The notes beneath the pieces were generated by a model. It worked only from the letters and a program-made list of their open reading frames with translations, was not told the DNA's origin and searched no databases. 64,000 bases of DNA, taken from the NCBI GenBank assembly GCA_963853835.1, contig OY970821.1, forward strand, positions 54,332,640 to 54,396,639. Reading direction: 5' to 3'. The stretch comes from Calendula officinalis. Lineage: Eukaryota > Streptophyta > Magnoliopsida > Asterales > Asteraceae. A program made the position numbers and the translations under genes. Below are positions 62,901 to 64,000 of this stretch, one piece after another. How positions within the stretch are numbered: the stretch's first letter is position 1; each line of letters opens with the position of its first letter.

Positions 62901-64000
62901 CCGAACATCAACCTCGGCCCGAACTTCATCCTCGGCACGAACTCCGACCTCGGCCCGAACTTCAACCTCGGCCCGAACATCATCCTCGGCCCGAACACCG
63001 AACTTCTGCCCGAACACCACTTCGGCCCGAACATCCCTCTTCGGCCCGAACTCTTCAATATCCAAGATTGTGTGACAAAAGGTGCTATACTAAAACATTC
63101 ATAACTTTCAGCTCGGGTGTCCGTTTCACGCCCACGAGTAACCAAAATAGCTGGTTCGTTCGTCACTGCCAAGAACAAGTTCGGCCCGAACTCTTCACTG
63201 TTCCCGGCCCGAACTTCATTTTCGGCCCGAACTTCAACCTCGGCCCGAACTTCAACCTCGGCCCGAACTCCGACCTCGGCCCGAACTTCAACCTCGGCCC
63301 GAACATCATCCTCGGCCCGAACACCGAACTTCGGCCCGAACACCACTTCGGCCCGAACATCCCACTTCGGCCCGAACACCACTTCGGCCCGAACATCCCT
63401 CTTTGGCCCGAACTCTTTAATATCCAAGATTGTGTGACAAAAGGTGCTATACTAAAACATTATAACTTTCAGCTCGGGTGTCCGTTTCACGCCCACGAGT
63501 AACCAAAATAGCTGGTTCGTTCGTCACTGCCAAGAACAAGTTCGGCCCGAACTCTTCACTGTTCCCGGCCCGAACTTCATTTTCGGCCCGAACTTCAACC
63601 TCGGCCCGAACTTCAACCTCAGCCCGAACTCCGACCTCGGCCCGAACTTCACCTCGGCCCGAACATCATCCTCGGCCCGAACACCGAACTTCGGCCCGAA
63701 CACCACTTCGGCCCGAACATCCCACTTCGGCCCGAACACCACTTCGGCCCGAACATCCCTCTTTGGCCCGAACTCTTTAATATCCAAGATTGTGTGACAA
63801 AAGGTGCTATACTAAAACATTTATAACTTTCAGCTCGGGTGTCCGTTTCACGCCCACGAGTAACCAAAATAGCTGGTTCGTTCGTCACTGCCAAGAACAA
63901 GTTCGGCCCGAAGTCTTCACTGTTCCCGCCCCGAACTTCATTTTCGGCCCGAACATCAACCTCGGCCCGAACTTCAACCTCGGCACGAACTCCGACCTCG
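59973..64000 (+). repeat. Dimeric (688 bp) and trimeric (1,048-1,050 bp) HORs at the right end
   Basis: Head anchors are at 59,973, 60,334, 60,660, 61,022, 61,348, 61,709, 62,035, 62,380, 62,742, 63,068, 63,430 and 63,790. A 326-bp monomer marked by TTCCCGCCCCG and GGCACGAACTCC (60,334, 61,022, 61,709, 62,742, 63,790) alternates with a 345-362 bp monomer, often with GCTCAGGTG and CACTGGCAAG (60,660, 61,348, 62,035). From 62,380 the period becomes 1,048-1,050 bp. The window ends inside the body of the 63,790 monomer. Confidence 0.9.
63068..63429 (+). repeat. Reference monomer (362 bp) with its internal layout
   Basis: This monomer shows the standard architecture. The head is 63,068-63,181. 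The body units all begin CGGCCCGAAC and differ in their tails: 63,182-63,204 (tail TCTTCACTGTTCC, 23 bp); 63,205 (TTCATTTT); 63,223 and 63,241 (TTCAACCT); 63,259 (TCCGACCT); 63,277 (TTCAACCT); 63,295 (ATCATCCT); 63,313 (ACCGAACTT, 19 bp); 63,332 (ACCACTT, 17 bp); 63,349 (ATCCCACTT, 19 bp); 63,368 (ACCACTT); 63,385 (ATCCCTCTT). A terminal partial unit at 63,404 then runs into the next head. The same order of tails recurs in nearly all other monomers. Length variation comes mainly from the number of TTCAACCT/TCCGACCT units and of ACCACTT/ATCCCACTT units. Confidence 0.95.

Larger units (their letters stand above)
1..64000 (+). repeat. Satellite array, ~366-bp monomers, head-to-tail, spans whole window
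   Basis: The whole window is built from 172 head copies (my count by eye), all in the same orientation, each followed by a body of 17/18/19-bp units. The head starts at the TTCAATATCC/AAGATTGTG junction and ends at GCCAAGAACAAGTT. Common spacings between heads are 326, 343, 361-362, 379, 396-397 and 415 bp, with extremes of 139 and 489 bp. No inversion and no unique DNA were seen; the only interruptions are three inserted elements. Both window edges lie inside the array. There is therefore no gene in any stretch of this window, and no promoter, terminator, tRNA or rRNA could be supported. The family is not one I can name. Parts of the head, such as the CATAACTTTCAGCTCGGGTG stretch, resemble non-coding parts of plant LTR retrotransposons in style only, so origin from one is speculation. 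Confidence 0.98.

Noticed and set aside
63085..63115. TATA-like element (GCTATACTAAAAC) in each head as a promoter
   Set aside because: It is an AT-rich stretch with frequent variants (GTTATAC, GCAATAC, GCATAC, GATATAC); no other promoter features, so not called.
63139..63170. tRNA-like B box in the head (GGTTCGTTCGTC), suggesting a SINE origin
   Set aside because: Only the first six bases fit GGTTCGANTCC, no A box stands at the right distance, and there is no poly-A tail.
63139..63170. CENP-B-box-like motif near TTCGTTCGTCACTGCC
   Set aside because: The required A and the CGGG core positions do not match; a resemblance of TTCG alone is not evidence.
1..64000. CRISPR-like array (regular repeats with spacers)
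   Set aside because: There are no unique spacers; the units are contiguous variants of one another, no cas genes are present, and the context is eukaryote-like.
1..64000. Classic G-quadruplex-forming minus strand
   Set aside because: Only one GGG per 17-19 bp, with loops too long for a standard three-tetrad motif.

Overview
This window is one uninterrupted tandem-repeat (satellite) array. It has no gene, RNA gene or unique sequence that I can support. By eye I count 172 copies of a conserved AT-richer 'head' of about 115 bp, all in the same orientation. The anchor used throughout is the first T of TTGTGTGAC, from position 15 to 63,790. Each head is followed by a 'body' of roughly 8 to 19 short units of 17, 18 or 19 bp that start CGGCCCGAAC. 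The mean monomer is about 366 bp once three inserted elements are discounted. The array runs off both ends, so it is longer than 64 kb.

The sequence looks like plant nuclear heterochromatin. The only non-satellite DNA is three copies of a 402-412 bp non-autonomous hAT-like element (TIR TAGGGCTGTCAAA, 8-bp target duplication, interior of CGTGT/ACACG motifs), a type I associate with dicot genomes. The substitutions in the body units also look like cytosine deamination at CG and CHG sites, which fits plant DNA methylation. The species cannot be named from this sequence, and centromeric, pericentromeric or interstitial location cannot be told.

Layout, defined by local higher-order repeats (HORs): 1-10,536, dimers of 0.79-0.90 kb with an N-type head; 10,537-13,495, transition; 13,496-19,094, two copies of an eight-monomer 2.82 kb HOR; 19,095-24,183, a 1.10 kb trimer with one inserted monomer; 24,184-27,103, mixed; 27,104-31,509, a 1.5-1.6 kb HOR containing 139-bp mini-monomers with no body; 31,510-35,514, a 1,064 bp trimer twice; 35,515-44,489, the 3.7/4.2 kb HOR carrying the three elements; 44,490-49,145, mixed; 49,146-53,772, a 1.41-1.79 kb tetramer; 53,773-57,062, a 1.46 kb tetramer; 57,063-59,972, mixed; 59,973-64,000, 0.69 and 1.05 kb HORs.

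Many open reading frames exist on both strands, but they arise from the low stop-codon density of the body units. The usual monomer lengths are not multiples of three, so no frame is conserved, and I annotate none as a gene. The main interest is evolutionary. Monomer lengths form a ladder with a step of about 18 bp. HOR periods change every few kilobases. The triplicated element, with a shared flaw in its target duplication, records segmental amplification of the array.
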